From Agreia sp. COWG (GTDB lineage: Bacteria; Actinomycetota; Actinomycetes; Actinomycetales; Microbacteriaceae), in contig NZ_LR882035.1 of NCBI RefSeq assembly GCF_904528075.1, positions 558,001-622,000 of the forward strand: a stretch of DNA of 64,000 nucleotides. The letters are read 5' to 3'. The notes under the pieces are model-generated. The model had not been told where the DNA came from and did no database searches. It worked only from the letters and a program-made list of their open reading frames with translations. Below, piece by piece: positions 1 through 8,142 of this stretch. Within the stretch, counting starts at the first letter, position 1. Every line of letters begins with the position of its first letter. The position numbers and the translations under genes are program-made.

Positions 1-2
1 AC

Positions 3-575
3 AGCACCGTCGAGGTCGCCCTCAAGCTCGGTGTCGACCCCCGCAAGGCTGACCAGATGGTCCGCGGAACCGTGATTCTTCCTCACGGTACCGGTAAGAC
101 CGCCCGCGTCATCGTCTTCGCGACCGGTCCCGCCGCCGAAGCCGCCATCGCGGCCGGAGCAGACGAGGTCGGCGGCGACGAGCTGATCGAGAAGGTGGCC
201 GCCGGTTACACCAACTTCGACTCGGCCGTCTCGACGCCCGAGCTCATGGGTAAGGTCGGACGCCTCGGAAAGGTGCTCGGCCCGCGCGGCCTCATGCCCA
301 ACCCGAAGACCGGCACCGTGACGCCCGACGTCGCCAAGGCGGTCAACGAGATCAAGGGCGGAAAGATCGAGTTCCGCGTCGACAAGCACTCCAACGTGCA
401 CTTCGTCGCCGGCAAGGCCTCGTTCAGCGAGGACCAGCTGTCCGAGAACATCAAGGCCGCCCTCGAAGAGGTCGTCCGTTTGAAGCCGTCCTCCTCCAAG
501 GGTCGCTACATCCACAAGGGCACGGTCTCCACGACCTTCGGCCCTGGCATCCCGCTCGACGTCAACTCGATCTAG
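3..575 (+). CDS. rplA: 50S ribosomal protein L1, 5' end outside the window
   Basis: This is the C-terminal 190 residues of ribosomal protein L1, the 23S rRNA-binding protein of the L1 stalk, which in many bacteria also represses its own operon by binding mRNA. The reading frame is open to the left edge, and the visible part starts at a stretch ending in [14 protein letters not shown], typical of L1 about 40 residues into the protein. The conserved [13 protein letters not shown] segment and [10 protein letters not shown] follow, and the C-terminus lies at the normal place. A strong hairpin terminator follows 17 bases after the stop. rplK would be expected just upstream, outside the window. The call is certain; only the start is missing. 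Confidence 0.97.
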   Translation, partial: STVEVALKLGVDPRKADQMVRGTVILPHGTGKTARVIVFATGPAAEAAIAAGADEVGGDELIEKVAAGYTNFDSAVSTPELMGKVGRLGKVLGPRGLMPNPKTGTVTPDVAKAVNEIKGGKIEFRVDKHSNVHFVAGKASFSEDQLSENIKAALEEVVRLKPSSSKGRYIHKGTVSTTFGPGIPLDVNSI

Positions 576-592
576 GCTGCACGTACTCCGAT

Positions 593-630
593 AAGGGCCG
601 CACTTCGCATCGCGAAGTGCGGCCCTTTCG
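593..630 (+). terminator. Intrinsic terminator after rplA
   Basis: A perfect 16-base stem, AAGGGCCGCACTTCGC at 593-608, pairs with 612-627 around a three-base loop, followed by TTCG. It lies directly downstream of the L1 stop codon and should end the rplKA transcript, so rplJ-rplL further on need their own promoter. Confidence 0.85.
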
Positions 631-764
631 CGTGCGGTGTCCGGAGCGGTCCGGGGCGTGCTGCAGTGGGTGCGTTCGAGTGGGAACGCTCGAATGGGCG
701 AGCTCGTCGGCGCGCGGATGCCGAGCCCCCCCCCGAGTTGAGCCAAAGTGCTCCTTTTCCAGGA

Positions 765-816
765 ACGAAGAGCATCCGGCGTCACCTCGCTGACGACGAA
801 GAGCATCCGGCGTCAC
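765..816 (+). repeat. 21-bp direct repeat, two copies
   Basis: The 21-base stretch beginning ACGAAGAGCATCCGGCGTCA occurs at 765-785 and again at 796-816, separated by 10 bases. It lies in the non-coding 631-960 interval, which also holds a run of nine C at 726-734 and no convincing gene. Confidence 0.8.
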
Positions 817-824
817 TTCGCGCC

Positions 825-872
825 GACCAACGACGTACGCGACCAACGACGTACGCGACCTACGACGTGCGC
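825..872 (+). repeat. 16-bp tandem repeat, three units
   Basis: The unit GACCAACGACGTACGC is repeated exactly at 825-840 and 841-856. A third, diverged unit, GACCTACGACGTGCGC, fills 857-872. Each unit contains ACGACGT, and the array ends about 90 bases upstream of the acetyltransferase start at 961. It may be a multi-site protein target or simply a slippage array. Confidence 0.85.
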
Positions 873-960
873 GACGCACCAGCTCGCGCGACGAGAGCAG
901 AACGGTCGGAGACTGAATGGCCGATGAGCCGCAGTGGACGCGGGGCATTACGCTAGCGGA

Positions 961-1491
961 ATGTTCGTTGAGGTTCGAAGGGCCATCAGCCAAGACGCCG
1001 CTCAGCTCGCGCGCGTCGCGGCCGTCACTTTTCCGCTCGCCTGCCCTCCGCACACCACCGATGAGGCCAAGGCGGCGTTCATCGCCTCGCACCTCGACCT
1101 GGCGAGCTTCGAGAGGTACCTCGCCGACCCGGCCAGGGACATCCTGATCGCCGAGGCCGACGGGGAGGCGATCGGCTATACGATGCTGGTCTTCGCCGAG
1201 CCGAGCGATCTCGACGTAGCGTCGGTGCTCACTCGGCGGCCCTCGATCGAGCTGAGCAAGTTCTACGTCATGCCCGGCCACCACGGCCAGGGCGTTGCGT
1301 CGACCCTCATGGCCGCGACACTGGATGCCGCGCATTCGCGCGGTGCCGCCGCCATCTGGCTCGGAGTGAACGAGGAGAACGCGCGCGCCAACCGCTTCTA
1401 CGAGAAGAACGGGTTCGAGCGCGTGGGTACAAAGCGCTTCCTCGTCGGCGACAACTACGAGGATGACTTCGTGCGGGAGCGCGCGCTGTAG
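961..1491 (+). CDS. GNAT-family N-acetyltransferase
   Basis: The product is a single-domain, cytoplasmic GCN5-related acetyltransferase of 176 residues that should use acetyl-CoA to acetylate an amine; its substrate cannot be told. The acetyl-CoA pyrophosphate loop is visible as VMPGHHGQGVASTLM after a beta-strand (LSKFYV), and the C-terminal half has the family pattern ENARANRFYEKNGFERVG. An upstream in-frame ATG at 934 exists, but the ATG at 961 begins MFVEVRRA, where the domain starts, and a TACGCT box at 949-954 sits at leaderless distance. The gene stands alone, with short repeats upstream and a convergent MFS gene downstream. Confidence 0.85.
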   Translation: MFVEVRRAISQDAAQLARVAAVTFPLACPPHTTDEAKAAFIASHLDLASFERYLADPARDILIAEADGEAIGYTMLVFAEPSDLDVASVLTRRPSIELSKFYVMPGHHGQGVASTLMAATLDAAHSRGAAAIWLGVNEENARANRFYEKNGFERVGTKRFLVGDNYEDDFVRERAL

Positions 1492-1513
1492 CTCGATGCA
1501 CGACGCGGCTGGC

Positions 1514-2785
1514 TCACCGTGCTGCCGGCGAGAGCACGGCCTCCTGGGTAGCTGACGTCACGTCGCGGATGCCCCGGCTGCGACCCGCGGGCAGCAGCAG
1601 CGCCAGCAGGGTCGCGAGCACGAGCGCGGCCGAGCCCGCTGCGACGGCGGGCACCGCGGCATCCACGTAGCCGGTCGGCGTGAGCTCGCCGCCGCCTCCG
1701 ACGAAGATCGCGGTGAGCACGGCGATGCCCAGGGCCACACCGATCTCGCGCAGCGTGGAGTTCGTTCCCGAGGCCTTGGCGTGGTCGTCCGGGGCCATGT
1801 TCACCAGCACCGCGGTCGAGCTCGGCGCGAAGACCAGGCCCATGCCGAGGCCCGCGAAGATGAAGCCGGGCAGCATCGTGGAGTACGCGGCATCCGGAGC
1901 CATGGTCGCGGCCAGCCAGCCGATGCCGATTGCGAGAGACGCCAGGCCGGCCACGATCAGGATGCGCGTGCCGAGGCGCGGGGCCAAGAGCCCGGCGAGC
2001 GGGGCGACGACCATGGGGGCCACGGTCCATGGCATGGTGAGCACTCCCGCCTCGAGAGGGGAATACCCCTGCACGATCTGCAGGAACTGGATGAGGATGA
2101 ACACCGAGCCGAAGGCGCCGAAGCTGAAGGTGAGCCCCACCACGTTGGCCACCGAGAAGCTGCGATCGCTGAAGAGTCTCAGGGGCAGAAGGGGTGCGTC
2201 CACCCGGGACTCCCGCCAGACGAACAGGGCCAGAAGGGTGGCGCCGCCGATGAGGGAGATGAGCACCTCGGCGCTGGTCCAGCCCGCGTCGTTGCCGCGC
2301 ACGATGCCGTAGACGAGTCCGAGCACGCCGACGCCGGCCAGCAGCACTCCCAGAAGATCGGCGCGCACCCGGGCGCCGAAGCTGTTGGGTAGCGCGGCGA
2401 TGGCGAGGGGCACCGAGAGGATGCCGAGGGGAACGTTGAGCCAGAAGATGGCCTGCCAGTTGAAGCCCTCGACCACGGCGCCGCCGATGAGGGGGCCGAG
2501 GGCGACGCCGAGGCCGGAGATGCCGCCCCAGATGCCGATGGCGAGGGGTCGCATGCGCGTCGAGACGGAGCCGACGATCAGGGTCAGCGACAGGGGCATG
2601 ATCGCCGCGAAGCTGAGGGTGTAGGCGTTCGTGATCCACTGGAGGTCTTCGACGCTTGCGCCGAGATCGTCGTGGATGACGGGAAGGGCGCTCGTGACGA
2701 CGAGGTTGTCGAGGGTGGCCATGAACATGGGCAGAGAGGCGGCCACGAGGGCGAGCCAGATGGGAATGCGGCGGGCGACGGACAC
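1514..2785 (-). CDS. MFS drug efflux transporter, DHA2-like
   Basis: This 423-residue integral membrane protein belongs to the major facilitator superfamily and probably exports drugs or other hydrophobic compounds using the proton gradient. The first helix carries FMATLDNLVVTSALPVI, the DHA2 (EmrB/QacA) motif D1/C-like start, and the next segment is DLGASVEDLQWITNAYTLSF, also typical. It is somewhat shorter than the usual 470-500 residues of 14-helix DHA2 pumps. It is divergent from a TetR regulator at 2852, and two palindromes lie between them, so it is almost certainly under TetR repression with release by a substrate. The substrate is unknown. Confidence 0.88.
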   Translation of the reverse strand: MSVARRIPIWLALVAASLPMFMATLDNLVVTSALPVIHDDLGASVEDLQWITNAYTLSFAAIMPLSLTLIVGSVSTRMRPLAIGIWGGISGLGVALGPLIGGAVVEGFNWQAIFWLNVPLGILSVPLAIAALPNSFGARVRADLLGVLLAGVGVLGLVYGIVRGNDAGWTSAEVLISLIGGATLLALFVWRESRVDAPLLPLRLFSDRSFSVANVVGLTFSFGAFGSVFILIQFLQIVQGYSPLEAGVLTMPWTVAPMVVAPLAGLLAPRLGTRILIVAGLASLAIGIGWLAATMAPDAAYSTMLPGFIFAGLGMGLVFAPSSTAVLVNMAPDDHAKASGTNSTLREIGVALGIAVLTAIFVGGGGELTPTGYVDAAVPAVAAGSAALVLATLLALLLPAGRSRGIRDVTSATQEAVLSPAAR

Positions 2786-2809
2786 GAGAACTCCACAACG
2801 ATCGAGTTA

Positions 2810-2851
2810 GTTATCAAGCGATAACCAGAGGCTAAGTTATCGCCTGATAAC
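2810..2851. promoter_or_regulatory. Paired TetR operators between pump and regulator
   Basis: Two 16-base palindromes of the same design, GTTATCAAGCGATAAC at 2810-2825 and GTTATCGCCTGATAAC at 2836-2851, share arms GTTATC/GATAAC around a four-base spacer. Their centres are 26 bases apart. The second touches the ATG of the TetR gene, so bound repressor would block both divergent promoters. Confidence 0.85.
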
Positions 2852-3529
2852 ATGTCAAGCGTGACCACGGAAAATGCTCCGAGCCCGGCGAACTCCCCGG
2901 GCGGCTCGACGGTGCCTTCGGCTGCGGGCAAGGAGCGGATGCCGGCCGTCGAGCGTCGCGAACTGATCCTCGCCAGAGCCAGCGAGGTGTTTGGAACGCG
3001 CGGGTACGCGGGGACGACGACCGACCAGGTGGCCCAGGCGGCCGGAATCAGCCAGCCCTACGTGGTGCGCATGTTCGGCAGCAAGGAGAAGCTCTTCGTG
3101 GAGGTGCTCGAGCGGGCCCTCGACAAGCTCACGGTGTCCTTCCGCGAGGTGATCGCCGGGCGGGATGCGGGTGACTATCCGCCCGACGAGTTGGGCGGCC
3201 GACTCGGCAGGGCCTACGTCGACCTCATCGAGGATCGCGGAATTCTCATGTCACTCATGCAGGGATTTCTGCAGGGCCACGACGACGTGGTCGGCACGCG
3301 CGCCCGGGCGGGGTTTCTCGAGATCTATCGCATTTTGCGCGACGAGGCCGGGCTGGGGCCGGAGCAGGTGCGAGGCTTTCTCGCCGACGGAATGCTCATC
3401 AACACCCTGCTCGCACTCGGGATGCCCGACCACTTCGCCGACGACGACGACGCCACGCAGCTGATGACGGCGTCGTTCGGCGACAAGCTCGATGCGGTCT
3501 TCTGCGCCGTGGGGCGGCCGAAGAGCTGA
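2852..3529 (+). CDS. TetR-family transcriptional regulator
   Basis: A 225-residue repressor with an N-terminal TetR helix-turn-helix: after about 30 variable residues comes RRELILARASEVF, then GTRGYAGTTTDQVAQAAGIS and the recognition helix ending YVVRMFGSKEKLF. The C-terminal ligand-binding region is helical and unassigned. It is transcribed away from the MFS pump, and its ATG directly follows the second palindrome, leaving no room for a ribosome binding site, so the mRNA is probably leaderless. It most likely represses itself and the pump and is released by a compound the pump exports. Confidence 0.9.
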   Translation: MSSVTTENAPSPANSPGGSTVPSAAGKERMPAVERRELILARASEVFGTRGYAGTTTDQVAQAAGISQPYVVRMFGSKEKLFVEVLERALDKLTVSFREVIAGRDAGDYPPDELGGRLGRAYVDLIEDRGILMSLMQGFLQGHDDVVGTRARAGFLEIYRILRDEAGLGPEQVRGFLADGMLINTLLALGMPDHFADDDDATQLMTASFGDKLDAVFCAVGRPKS

Positions 3530-3567
3530 GCGGCGACCGGGCCTCGCTGCGGGGCCTTGTGCTCGAC

Positions 3568-3870
3568 TCAGGATGCCAGCGGCTGGGTGGCCGCGCTGGC
3601 TTCCGGGGTCGGGCTGCCGCTCGTCGCCGCGGCGTTGATCTCTGCCCAGACGGCGTCGAGTGACAGTCCGACGACATGGGCTATAGCGGCGATGGTGGGA
3701 AAGGACGGGGTGGCGACGCGACCCGACTCGATCTTGCGCAGGGTCTCCGGTGAGACGCCCGCCTCGAGGGCCACGGCGAGCATCGGACGGTCTGCACGAG
3801 CGTGGCGCAACGCGGCGCCCAGTCGCTGTCCGCGTTCGATCTCGACGGGTGTGTTCGGCAGTCTCACCAT
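3568..3870 (-). CDS. XRE-family helix-turn-helix regulator
   Basis: A 100-residue protein made almost entirely of a Cro/C1-type HTH domain: GQRLGAALRHARADRPMLAV forms the first helices, and ALEAGVSPETLRKIESGRV is the classic HTH with its ESG signature, followed by PSFPTIAAIAHVVGLSLDAVW. The C-terminal tail is short and disordered. It is divergent from the methionine aminopeptidase gene 73 bases away, and a 22-base inverted repeat lies between the two starts. It probably controls itself and map. The function is inferred from the domain and arrangement. Confidence 0.88.
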   Translation of the reverse strand: MVRLPNTPVEIERGQRLGAALRHARADRPMLAVALEAGVSPETLRKIESGRVATPSFPTIAAIAHVVGLSLDAVWAEINAAATSGSPTPEASAATQPLAS

Positions 3871-3884
3871 GATGCCAATTGTAG

Positions 3885-3906
3885 TACCGGGATAATCAAC
3901 CCGGTA
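3885..3906. promoter_or_regulatory. Inverted repeat shared by XRE gene and map
   Basis: TACCGGG at 3885-3891 is mirrored by CCCGGTA at 3900-3906 around an eight-base AT-rich spacer. A TATAGT -10-like box at 3905-3910 overlaps the right arm, 34 bases before the map start. This is the likely operator of the XRE regulator. Confidence 0.7.
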
Positions 3907-3943
3907 TAGTTATTGGAAATACTCGAACCGAAGGAGGCAGCAC

Positions 3944-4735
3944 ATGATCGAGATTCTGGCGCCCGCCGAGATCATCCGTGCGCGGCGAACGGGCTCGCTG
4001 GTCGCAGACATCCTCCAGGAACTCCGGACCAGGAGCGTGGTCGGCACCAACCTGCTCGACATCGATCGCTGGGCCAAGGCTCTCATCCTCGGTGCCGGGG
4101 CGCAGTCCTGCTACGTCGACTACGCGCCGTCATTCGGCAACGGGCCGTTCGGACACTACATCTGCACGGCGGTGAATGATGCCGTGCTGCACGGGCTGCC
4201 GCATGACTACTTTCTGGCCGACGGAGATCTGCTCACCCTCGACCTTGCCGTGCTGCTCGACGGCATCGCGGCAGACTCGGCCATCAGTTTCGTCGTCGGC
4301 TCAGCAGAGGCGCAGCCGCAGAGCCTGGCCATGATCGAGGCGACGGAACGCGCTCTGTCCGCGGGCATCGCTGCTGCCAGGCCGGGCGCGCGCCTCGGCG
4401 ACATCTCGGCTGCGATCGGTTCCGTGCTGCACGAGGCGGGGCACGAGGTGAACCTCGACTACGGCGGACACGGCATCGGATCGACCATGCACCAAGATCC
4501 GCATGTGGCCAATGCCGGGCGGCCGCATCGTGGCTACACGCTGCGTTCTGGGCTGCTGCTCGCCCTGGAGCCCTGGGTGATGCTCGATACCGCCGAGCTG
4601 ATCACCGATCCCGACGGCTGGACCCTGCGCAGCAAGACAGGCTGCCGAACGGCGCACAGCGAGCACACGATCGCCATCACCGCAGACGGAGCCGAGATTC
4701 TTACGCGGCCGAGCCGGGCGCATCCGGGGGCGTGA
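3944..4735 (+). CDS. map: Type I methionine aminopeptidase
   Basis: The enzyme removes the initiator methionine from nascent proteins in the cytoplasm, using two divalent metals. All family metal and active-site residues are visible: the His of VLHGLP, the Asp pair in LLTLDLAVLLDGIAADSA, the His of YGGHGIG, the Glu of LALEPW and the Glu of AHSEHT. At 263 residues it is of normal type I length and lacks a zinc-finger N-terminal extension. A good ribosome binding site (AAGGAGG) precedes the ATG. It lies far from the usual secY-adk-map operon and is paired with a divergent XRE regulator, so it may be an extra, conditionally made copy. Its 3' end overlaps the convergent RNB gene by 35 bases. Confidence 0.92.
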   Translation: MIEILAPAEIIRARRTGSLVADILQELRTRSVVGTNLLDIDRWAKALILGAGAQSCYVDYAPSFGNGPFGHYICTAVNDAVLHGLPHDYFLADGDLLTLDLAVLLDGIAADSAISFVVGSAEAQPQSLAMIEATERALSAGIAAARPGARLGDISAAIGSVLHEAGHEVNLDYGGHGIGSTMHQDPHVANAGRPHRGYTLRSGLLLALEPWVMLDTAELITDPDGWTLRSKTGCRTAHSEHTIAITADGAEILTRPSRAHPGA

Positions 4736-6149
4736 CGAGCTCGAAGCGCACCGTGCCCGTCGCGATATCGGCCTCGACGAGGCGAACCCGTACGCGCGCG
4801 CCCGGCACGAGCGCTCCCGTGCACTCGGCGTCGACGGCGGGGTCGGTCAGCTGGATCGTTCCTCGCGACTCTTTCGCCGAGATCACCGATGCGTCGAAGA
4901 CCTCTGACACCCGGGCCGACAGCAACGCCGCCTCGACGGCAGCGATCGACCGATTGTCGAGCCGAGAGGCGAGCGAGTCTGACGCCGACATGATGCCGGG
5001 GAGGGTCGGCAGGGCCTCGCGCACCCACTGCGGCGGAACCGAGCCAGAGAGCAGTGCCTCGCACACGATGAGCGTGAATCGATCGACGAGCCTGCGCAGA
5101 GGGGCGGTCGTGTGCGCATACGGTGCCCCCACCGCTGCCTGGATGGGCTGCGCCGGAACCTCCCCGTCGAACGCGGTGTAGCCGGCGCCCCGAAAGAGCG
5201 ACCCTGCTGCGTGGGTGATCGCGGCGTGCAGCGGGTTGGCCGGGTCGAGGGTCTTCAAGAATTGCCCGTAGGGCATGGCCACAGGCCATACATGCCCGAG
5301 TGCCTCCGTCTGGCGTCGAAAACGCTCGATGGTCTCGGGCCGTGGCAGAGGCATCGTGCGCAGGATGCCGATGCGCCCCGCGAGCATGACCTCTGCGGCG
5401 GCTATCCCCGTGAGCAGCGAGACCTGGGCGTTCCAGTTCTCGACCGGCAGCGATGTGCGCCTGTCGAGCGTGTAGCGCCCGTCGCGCAGCTCGACGACCT
5501 GCTCCGGACGCGAGAGACTCGCGCCGCCCCTTGCCCGCTCGAGTTCGATGCGTGCCTCGCCCAGGGGTCGCAGCAGCCTTAGGGTCTCGCACGCCTCGCC
5601 CTCATCGATCTCGCGCTGGGCGTCGACATACGAGAGCTGCCTCACACTGCGGATGCGCGCGCGCGACAGCCGGGTCGACGCGACCGTGGCATCCGGCCCC
5701 AGCTCGAATTGCCAGACGAAGGCGCTGCGCACGACGCCGGGCAGGAGCGACGCCGCGTGCTCGCTGATCACCGTCGGATGAAGCGGGATGCGGCCATCGG
5801 GTGCGTAGAGGGTCTGTCCGCGCCGCCTCGCCTCGGTGTCGACCGCACCCCGGGCAATCACGAAGGCTGGAACATCGGCGATCGCGTAACTCAGCAGATA
5901 GCCTTCTGCGCGCCGCTCTATGTGCACGGCCTGGTCGAGGTCGGTGGCGCCCTCAGGATCGATCGTCACGAAGGCGATGGCGGTGAGATCGAGCTCGGGC
6001 TCTGCGACCTCGGCGATGGCTCGAGCGGCCTCGGCCTCGACCTCGGGCGAAAAGGAGACCGGCAGCGCCAGATCGTGCCTGATGGCGGCGATGGCCGAGG
6101 CGAGCGCGTCGCCGTCGGTGTCGGACAGCCGGAGCGGGGATCGGGTCAC
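4701..6149 (-). CDS. RNB-domain ribonuclease (RNase II/R family)
   Basis: The protein is a 3'-5' exoribonuclease-type enzyme with one RNB catalytic domain and short flanks (482 residues), without the cold-shock and S1 domains of full RNase R. The metal-binding motif reads IDPEGATDLDQAVHIE; three of the four acidic positions are kept and the fourth is Gln, a substitution that also occurs in actinobacterial members. The GAGYTAF and APLRRLVDRF segments near the C-terminus are typical of the domain. A GTG at 6149 begins VTRSPLRLSDT and fits the family better than the further upstream ATG at 6197. The 3' end overlaps the convergent map gene. Confidence 0.85.
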   Translation of the reverse strand: MTRSPLRLSDTDGDALASAIAAIRHDLALPVSFSPEVEAEAARAIAEVAEPELDLTAIAFVTIDPEGATDLDQAVHIERRAEGYLLSYAIADVPAFVIARGAVDTEARRRGQTLYAPDGRIPLHPTVISEHAASLLPGVVRSAFVWQFELGPDATVASTRLSRARIRSVRQLSYVDAQREIDEGEACETLRLLRPLGEARIELERARGGASLSRPEQVVELRDGRYTLDRRTSLPVENWNAQVSLLTGIAAAEVMLAGRIGILRTMPLPRPETIERFRRQTEALGHVWPVAMPYGQFLKTLDPANPLHAAITHAAGSLFRGAGYTAFDGEVPAQPIQAAVGAPYAHTTAPLRRLVDRFTLIVCEALLSGSVPPQWVREALPTLPGIMSASDSLASRLDNRSIAAVEAALLSARVSEVFDASVISAKESRGTIQLTDPAVDAECTGALVPGARVRVRLVEADIATGTVRFELVTPPDAPGSAA

Positions 6150-6207
6150 GGGCCCAGAATACGCGTCGCGCTCGTCTAGCCGGGGGAGTACCCCCACCTC
6201 CGCGCGA

Positions 6208-7230
6208 CTACGGCATCTGCAGCACGATCTTGCCGCGGGTGTGACCGCGTTCCAGCATCGCGTGCGCCTCGGCCGCGTCTTCGAGCGGAAAGATCTCGGA
6301 GACGTGCACGTGCAGGTCGCCGGAGTCGATGAGCCGGGAGATCACCGCGAGGCAGGCTGCATCGGGCGACATCTTGTAGGTCGTAGCGCGAACCCCCGCC
6401 GCCGCCGCCTCTGCGGTGAAGCCGGGCCAGCTGCCGGTGGGAACGTTGATGATGAGCCCGCCGTGCCGCAGCGCCGACAGCGAGCGGGTCCCCGTGTCGT
6501 CGTGGGTGTTGCCCACCAGGTCGATCACGACGTCGAGATCGGAGACCTCGTCTTCGAACCGACTCGTCGAGTGGTCGACCACATGCTCGGCACCGAGCTC
6601 CCGCACCCACCCCACGTTCGGGCCGGATGCGGTCGCCACCACTCGGGCTCCGAAGTAGCTGGCGAGCTGCACCGCCAGGTGACCGACGCCCCCGGCGCCG
6701 GCGTGGATGAGCATCCGCTGTCCCTCGTGGGCCTTGGCGACGTCGACGACGAGACCCCATGCGGTGAGGGCGGCCGTCGGAACGGCGGCCGCCTCGATCG
6801 GCGTGAGTCTTCGTGGCTTGCGTGTGACCTGCATGCTGGGCACCGAGACGTATTGGGCGTACGATCCGAGCGCTCGCGGTGCCGAGCTGACGCCATAGAC
6901 CTCGTCGCCGGGCTTCAGGGGATGGCCCTCGTAGGGGCTCTCGACGACGACGCCGCAGAAGTCGTTGCCGATCACGAACGGGTAGAAGGGGATGGCTGCG
7001 GCCACACCCTTGCCGGCTCGTGTCTTGGCGTCGATGGGGTTGATGCCCGCCGCGGACACGCGCACGAGCACTTCGGAGTTCACCCGCACAGGGGTGGCCA
7101 TCTCTGCGAGGTGCAGCGCATCGCTCGCGCCGGGGGCGTCGATCACCGCGGCCTGCATCGTCGAGGGCGAGGCGGCGGGAACGGGACTGACGAGAGTGGG
7201 GGTGATCGATTCTGTCTCGTGAGGTGTCAT
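6208..7230 (-). CDS. Quinone-oxidoreductase-like medium-chain reductase
   Basis: This 340-residue cytoplasmic enzyme belongs to the medium-chain dehydrogenase/reductase superfamily, NADPH:quinone reductase branch. It starts with a GroES-like domain containing VRVSAAGINPIDAKTRAG, and the Rossmann fold shows the nucleotide loop as HAGAGGVGHLAVQLASYFGA. The zinc-ligand cysteines of alcohol dehydrogenases are absent, as expected for quinone reductases. The C-terminus keeps EAHAMLERGHTRGKIVLQ. GGAAGG six bases upstream selects the ATG at 7230; a further upstream ATG at 7248 has no such support. It probably reduces quinones or enones with NADPH. Confidence 0.9.
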   Translation of the reverse strand: MTPHETESITPTLVSPVPAASPSTMQAAVIDAPGASDALHLAEMATPVRVNSEVLVRVSAAGINPIDAKTRAGKGVAAAIPFYPFVIGNDFCGVVVESPYEGHPLKPGDEVYGVSSAPRALGSYAQYVSVPSMQVTRKPRRLTPIEAAAVPTAALTAWGLVVDVAKAHEGQRMLIHAGAGGVGHLAVQLASYFGARVVATASGPNVGWVRELGAEHVVDHSTSRFEDEVSDLDVVIDLVGNTHDDTGTRSLSALRHGGLIINVPTGSWPGFTAEAAAAGVRATTYKMSPDAACLAVISRLIDSGDLHVHVSEIFPLEDAAEAHAMLERGHTRGKIVLQMP

Positions 7231-7374
7231 CGCTGGCCTTCCGTTCACGGGGTCTGGCTATGAGAGATTCTCGACATGGAATATGTCCATGGCGAGACGG
7301 TGGATCCCGCATCTTTCCCCGGTGCCCATTCAATCCGGCGAATGATTCACCGGTGTTACGAGGGTGTTCCTTGG

Positions 7375-8142
7375 ATGCAAACAAAACCCCGGCTTCGTCG
7401 AGAAGGCGGGCACGGGTACCATTCGATCATCGTTATCTCGCGCCCCCTCATCGTCTTGTCGCCGGCCACCGGCCGTGCTCTGCTCGTGCTGGCCGCCGTC
7501 GCTGTCGCGGCGGGACGGGGCCTGCTGCTGTCCGCCCGCGTCGCGGCCGGCCGCTTCATCTACGTGAGCGAGTTGGGTGCGGATGGCGAGCCGACGGCGT
7601 GGGCGTTCCGCTGGGCGCTGATGCTGATAGCCGCAGGGGCCATCGTCGTCGCGGCCTCGAGCACGCACCTTCGCTCGCGGGTCCGCGTGCTCTCGGCGTG
7701 GGCGCCGTCACTCTCTCTGGTGGTCGCAGGTGTCGCGTTCGCCGTCGCCTCGCAGGTGACGTGCACCACCGGATGCCCGCTGCCCGTCGGCTCGACGTTC
7801 ACCTGGCAGGATTTCTCCCACACCGTCGTCGCCGTGCTCGGATTCGCCGCCGCCTGCGTGGCCATGCTGCAGATCGCCACGGCGAGAGATCATCCCGGGC
7901 TCGCGCGGCTCTCGCTGTTCTCCGCCGTCTCGGTGGCCGTCGTGGCCGGTGCCGGCGGCATCCTGTCTCTCGCCCGATTCATGACGCAGCTCGGCGGCGT
8001 GCTCGAGTTCGTGGCCACGACGCTGGCGCTGATGTGGCTCGCGGCGCTCGCCGTGGCACTGGCCTTCGCCGCACCGGGGACCGACCCGATCGAGAAGATG
8101 CCCGGCGACAGCAGGCGGAGGGTCAGCGCTGAGGCCGGATGA
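7375..8142 (+). CDS. DUF998-like integral membrane protein
   Basis: A 255-residue membrane protein with about six hydrophobic segments and short polar loops, resembling the DUF998 family of unknown function. The second loop has two cysteines (TCTTGCPLPVG), which could be disulfide-linked outside the cell. The start is uncertain: an ATG at 7375 follows a GAGGG, while the longer version from 7276 adds 33 residues that look non-coding. The 3' end overlaps the convergent nuclease gene by 20 bases. No function can be assigned. Confidence 0.65.
   Translation: MQTKPRLRREGGHGYHSIIVISRPLIVLSPATGRALLVLAAVAVAAGRGLLLSARVAAGRFIYVSELGADGEPTAWAFRWALMLIAAGAIVVAASSTHLRSRVRVLSAWAPSLSLVVAGVAFAVASQVTCTTGCPLPVGSTFTWQDFSHTVVAVLGFAAACVAMLQIATARDHPGLARLSLFSAVSVAVVAGAGGILSLARFMTQLGGVLEFVATTLALMWLAALAVALAFAAPGTDPIEKMPGDSRRRVSAEAG

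Noticed and set aside
726..734. Run of nine C as a phase-variation tract
   Set aside because: It lies in non-coding DNA over 200 bases from the next start, with no gene to switch.
7276..7374. Longer start of the DUF998-like protein
   Set aside because: The extra residues do not look like a protein N-terminus and there is no ribosome site.
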